Shown here one piece after another: positions 61,984 to 64,000 of a stretch of DNA of 64,000 bases. A program made the position numbers and the translations under genes. The DNA is from Saccharomonospora xinjiangensis XJ-54 (GTDB lineage Bacteria > Actinomycetota > Actinomycetes > Mycobacteriales > Pseudonocardiaceae). The stretch is from the NCBI RefSeq assembly GCF_000258175.1, contig NZ_JH636049.1, forward strand, positions 4,193,482 to 4,257,481. The letters run 5' to 3'. Under the pieces are notes generated by a model. It ran no database searches. It was not told the DNA's origin and saw only the letters and a program-made list of their open reading frames with translations. Positions within the stretch are counted from its first letter, which is position 1. Every line of letters starts with the position of its first letter.

Positions 61984-63371
61984 CCGAGAGGATTACCGAA
62001 TCCCATCCGGTGCGGGTGCTGGGGCGGCTCGACACTCCACTGTCGCGCTGGCTGTGGCTGGTGAAGTGGCTGCTCGTCCTCCCGCACCTGCTCGTGCTGG
62101 CTCTGCTGTGGATCGCCTTCGTGGTACTCACCGTGGTGGCGTTCGTGGCGATCCTGGTGACCGCTCGCTACCCTCGCGGGCTGTTCGACTTCAACGTCGG
62201 GGTGCTGCGGTGGACGTGGCGGGTCCAGTACTACGCTTACTCGGCGCTCGGTACCGACCGCTATCCACCGTTCACGCTGGCCGACGTGCCCGATTACCCC
62301 GCGCGGCTGGAGATCGACTATCCCGAGCGTCTCTCCCGTGGGCTCGTTCTCGTCAAGTGGCTGCTGGCACTGCCGCACTACCTCGTGGTGGGACTGTTCG
62401 CCGGTGGCGGCATGGGCGTGGTGTGGTGGCCGGATCAGGACGGTCCCACGTGGACCTGGGGAGGGCTCATCGGTGTCCTGGTGCTCATCGCGGCGGTGGT
62501 GCTGCTGTTCACCGGCGACTACCCGAAACCGGTGTACAACTTCGTCCTCGGCATGGACCGCTGGGTGATCCGCGTCGGCGCCTACGTCGGTCTGCTGACC
62601 GACCGGTATCCGCCGTTCCGTCTGGACATGGGAGGCGGCGAGCCCGGAGCGGAGCTGCCGGACACGCCGAGGACGGGGGCCGGCTCCGGCGGGCCCGGCC
62701 GTCCCGGAGGCTGGACCGGGGGCCGGGTCGTGTCTGTGATCGTGGGAGCGCTGGTGGCCTTCGCCGCCCTTGGCCTGCTCGCCGCCGGTGGTGTGGCGCT
62801 CTGGGCAGATCGGGCCGAACGCGACACCGACGGGTACCTGACCACCGCCTCCACCCTTACGACAGGGAGTTACGCGTTGAGCACCGAGCCGGTGAGGTTG
62901 GACAGCGGTATCGGAGGGTGGGTCGGCTCCGGGCTCGGCGACGTGCGGGTCAGGGTCACGCCCACCGAACCGGGGAGCAGTGTGTTCCTCGGCGTGACGT
63001 CGGCGGGCGACGCCGCCCGGTACCTGCGGGGTACGGGACACGCGGTCGTGCGCGACGTCACCGGAGAGCGGGTCGTCACCGAGGTCGTGCGGCCCGGCGG
63101 CCCGCCTGCGCCACCGGAATCGGCGGACATCTGGTTGGAGTCCTCGGCGGGGGAGGGAACGCGCACGGTCGAGACCACCGTGTCGGACGGCGACCGGGTG
63201 TTCGTCGTCGTCGATCAGGATCGCGAACCCGGCGTGAGCGTGCGTGCCGAGGTGGGTGCCACCGTGCCAGCGCTGCCGTGGGTGGCCGGTGTGGCGCTCG
63301 CCTCGGGAGCCGTGCTCATTGGACTCGCCGCGCTGTTGATCGGCGTCGCCGCCCGCCGCGCGTCGGGGTGA
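61980..63371 (+). CDS. Two-unit DUF4389 membrane protein
   Basis: A 463-residue membrane protein. Two repeated units (about 15-110 and 120-215) each have a Trp-rich helix pair and a signature, TDRYPPFTL or TDRYPPFRL, with a preceding FDFNVGVLRWTWRV or VYNFVLGMDRWVIRV. A further helix (about 245-270) leads to an extracytoplasmic domain of about 160 residues and a last helix near the C-terminus. Function is unknown. Its start overlaps the ackA stop, so it is part of the phosphoketolase operon; acetate or proton handling is a guess. Confidence 0.85.
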   Translation: MTERITESHPVRVLGRLDTPLSRWLWLVKWLLVLPHLLVLALLWIAFVVLTVVAFVAILVTARYPRGLFDFNVGVLRWTWRVQYYAYSALGTDRYPPFTLADVPDYPARLEIDYPERLSRGLVLVKWLLALPHYLVVGLFAGGGMGVVWWPDQDGPTWTWGGLIGVLVLIAAVVLLFTGDYPKPVYNFVLGMDRWVIRVGAYVGLLTDRYPPFRLDMGGGEPGAELPDTPRTGAGSGGPGRPGGWTGGRVVSVIVGALVAFAALGLLAAGGVALWADRAERDTDGYLTTASTLTTGSYALSTEPVRLDSGIGGWVGSGLGDVRVRVTPTEPGSSVFLGVTSAGDAARYLRGTGHAVVRDVTGERVVTEVVRPGGPPAPPESADIWLESSAGEGTRTVETTVSDGDRVFVVVDQDREPGVSVRAEVGATVPALPWVAGVALASGAVLIGLAALLIGVAARRASG

Positions 63372-63374
63372 GGC

Positions 63375-63686
63375 TCATGCCTCCTCGGCGATGAGCGCCA
63401 GCAGGCCGGGGAATCGCGACTCGATGTCGTGCCGCCGCAACGTGACCTTGCGACTGTTGCCGCGATTCACCTGGTAGACCAGCCCGGACTCCCGCAGCAC
63501 GCGGAAGTGGTGCGTCAGGGTGGACTTCGAGACGCCCAACTCGAAGCTGACGCAGGTTCGCTCCGCCCAGGGCTGGTCGTTGACGAGGTCACGGATCACC
63601 TTGCGGCGTAAGGGGTCGGCGAGCGCGCCCAGCACTGCCTGCAATGTCATCTCGGCGACGTCCGGATGGCCTTCTGTGTCCGGCAT
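63375..63686 (-). CDS. ArsR-type winged-helix regulator
   Basis: A 103-residue repressor: LGALADPLRRKVIRDLV, then SFELGVSKSTLTHHFRVLRESGLVYQVNRGNSRKVTLRR, the ArsR helix-turn-helix and wing. No metal-binding Cys-x-Cys set is seen; a single Cys lies in RTCVSF. ATG 63686 has GGGAGGTGAG 4 bp upstream. It is divergent from an MFS gene (94 bp between), with two inverted repeats in the gap; it probably represses that gene and itself. Confidence 0.9.
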   Translation of the reverse strand: MPDTEGHPDVAEMTLQAVLGALADPLRRKVIRDLVNDQPWAERTCVSFELGVSKSTLTHHFRVLRESGLVYQVNRGNSRKVTLRRHDIESRFPGLLALIAEEA

Positions 63687-63700
63687 CTCACCTCCCGGAA

Positions 63701-63763
63701 TCAGGTACGCCTTGCATCGTACCTGAGTGATCTCCAGGATTAGGTACGACGAAATTCGTACCT
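63701..63763. promoter_or_regulatory. Two ArsR-type operator palindromes
   Basis: TCAGGTACG (63701-63709) pairs with CGTACCTGA (63718-63726) across 8 nt, and AGGTACG (63743-63749) with CGTACCT (63757-63763) across 7 nt. The identical half-sites AGGTACG/CGTACCT occur four times in 63 bp and nowhere else was noticed. The pair sits between the divergent ArsR and MFS starts, about 40 bp centre to centre. Confidence 0.8.
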
Positions 63764-63780
63764 TTGGGAGTTCCGTGAAC

Positions 63781-64000
63781 ATGGAAACCGATCAGGCTGC
63801 CCTTCGCGCGGCAGGCGAGGCAGGACCACCGGCAGAGCCGCCGGGGCCGCAGGGACAGGCAAGCCAGGCACGACCGGCGACGTTGACATTGCCCTCGATA
63901 CTCCTGGCCCAGCTCGTCATCCCGCTGTCGATCGCGGGGACGGCGATCGCGCTGCCGGACATCGCCGGTGAACTCGGCTCCGACCCCGTGCCGCTCCAGG
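63781..64000 (+). CDS. MFS drug exporter, N-terminal fragment
   Basis: Seventy-three codons are visible before the right edge. A hydrophilic Ala/Pro-rich start leads into TLPSILLAQLVIPLSIAGTAIALPDIAGELGSDP, the first helix and loop of a DHA2/EmrB-type major facilitator exporter. ATG 63781 has GGGAG about 10 bp upstream. Divergent from an ArsR-type repressor that probably controls it. Confidence 0.75.
   Translation, partial: METDQAALRAAGEAGPPAEPPGPQGQASQARPATLTLPSILLAQLVIPLSIAGTAIALPDIAGELGSDPVPLQ

Overview
The window is high-GC actinobacterial DNA, densely coded on both strands, with many GTG starts and stop/start overlaps. The gene mix (mycothiol-ligase-like protein, wax ester synthase, a DosS/DosR-type hypoxia pair with universal stress proteins, hopanoid operon, DprE2-like reductase) points to a mycolata or Pseudonocardiaceae-type actinomycete; a Saccharomonospora/Amycolatopsis-like genome is my guess and is inferred from content only. 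No rRNA, tRNA, transposase, phage or CRISPR was seen.

Layout. 1-6346: a secreted copper/sugar-oxidation set: the 3' part of a small-laccase-type multicopper oxidase, a 1339-residue mosaic (ThuA split by a discoidin domain, PQQ-type sugar dehydrogenase, PKD, 3-keto-glycoside hydrolase-like domain) and a cupredoxin with three Ig-like repeats. 6476-8686: RNA ligase RtcB and a PRC-barrel/DUF2382 stress protein. 9083-15252: a single-chain biotin-dependent acyl-CoA carboxylase facing a TetR regulator. 15438-19659: hydrolase-like genes, a TauE/SafE permease and a ROK regulator. 19785-21753: a universal stress protein and an alcohol dehydrogenase. 22095-29755: a seven-gene, translationally coupled hopanoid operon (hpnC, hpnD, hpnE, prenyl synthase, shc, hpnG, hpnH). 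29819-32151: SDR plus wax ester synthase. 32302-39433: manganese catalase, PucR regulator, MshC-like ligase, degenerate anti-sigma-type ATPase, a large membrane patatin.

39669-61983 is the centre of interest: it has the content of the Mycobacterium tuberculosis DosR (dormancy) regulon. It holds five universal stress proteins (a sixth lies at 19785), Hsp20, a site-2 protease, a CBS/BON protein, three Acg-type nitroreductases, and clear homologues of the heme-GAF kinase DosS and its regulator DosR. The two regulators lie tail-to-tail with overlapping stop codons, not in one operon. DosR-box-like palindromes lie in front of hsp20/adh (13 of 14 consensus positions), the stress protein/alcohol dehydrogenase pair, the divergent stress protein/nitroreductase pair, another stress protein gene, and phosphoketolase-acetate kinase. 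Next to the pair are pyruvate oxidase, an OsmC protein, phosphoketolase and acetate kinase, so the sensor probably couples low oxygen or redox stress to an acetyl-phosphate/acetate ATP-yielding branch. A GAPDH homologue in this island lacks the catalytic cysteine.

The window ends with a two-unit DUF4389 membrane protein, an ArsR-type regulator and the start of a divergent MFS exporter, with two matching inverted repeats between the last two. A 21-bp tandem repeat occurs at two intergenic sites 19 kb apart in opposite orientation.
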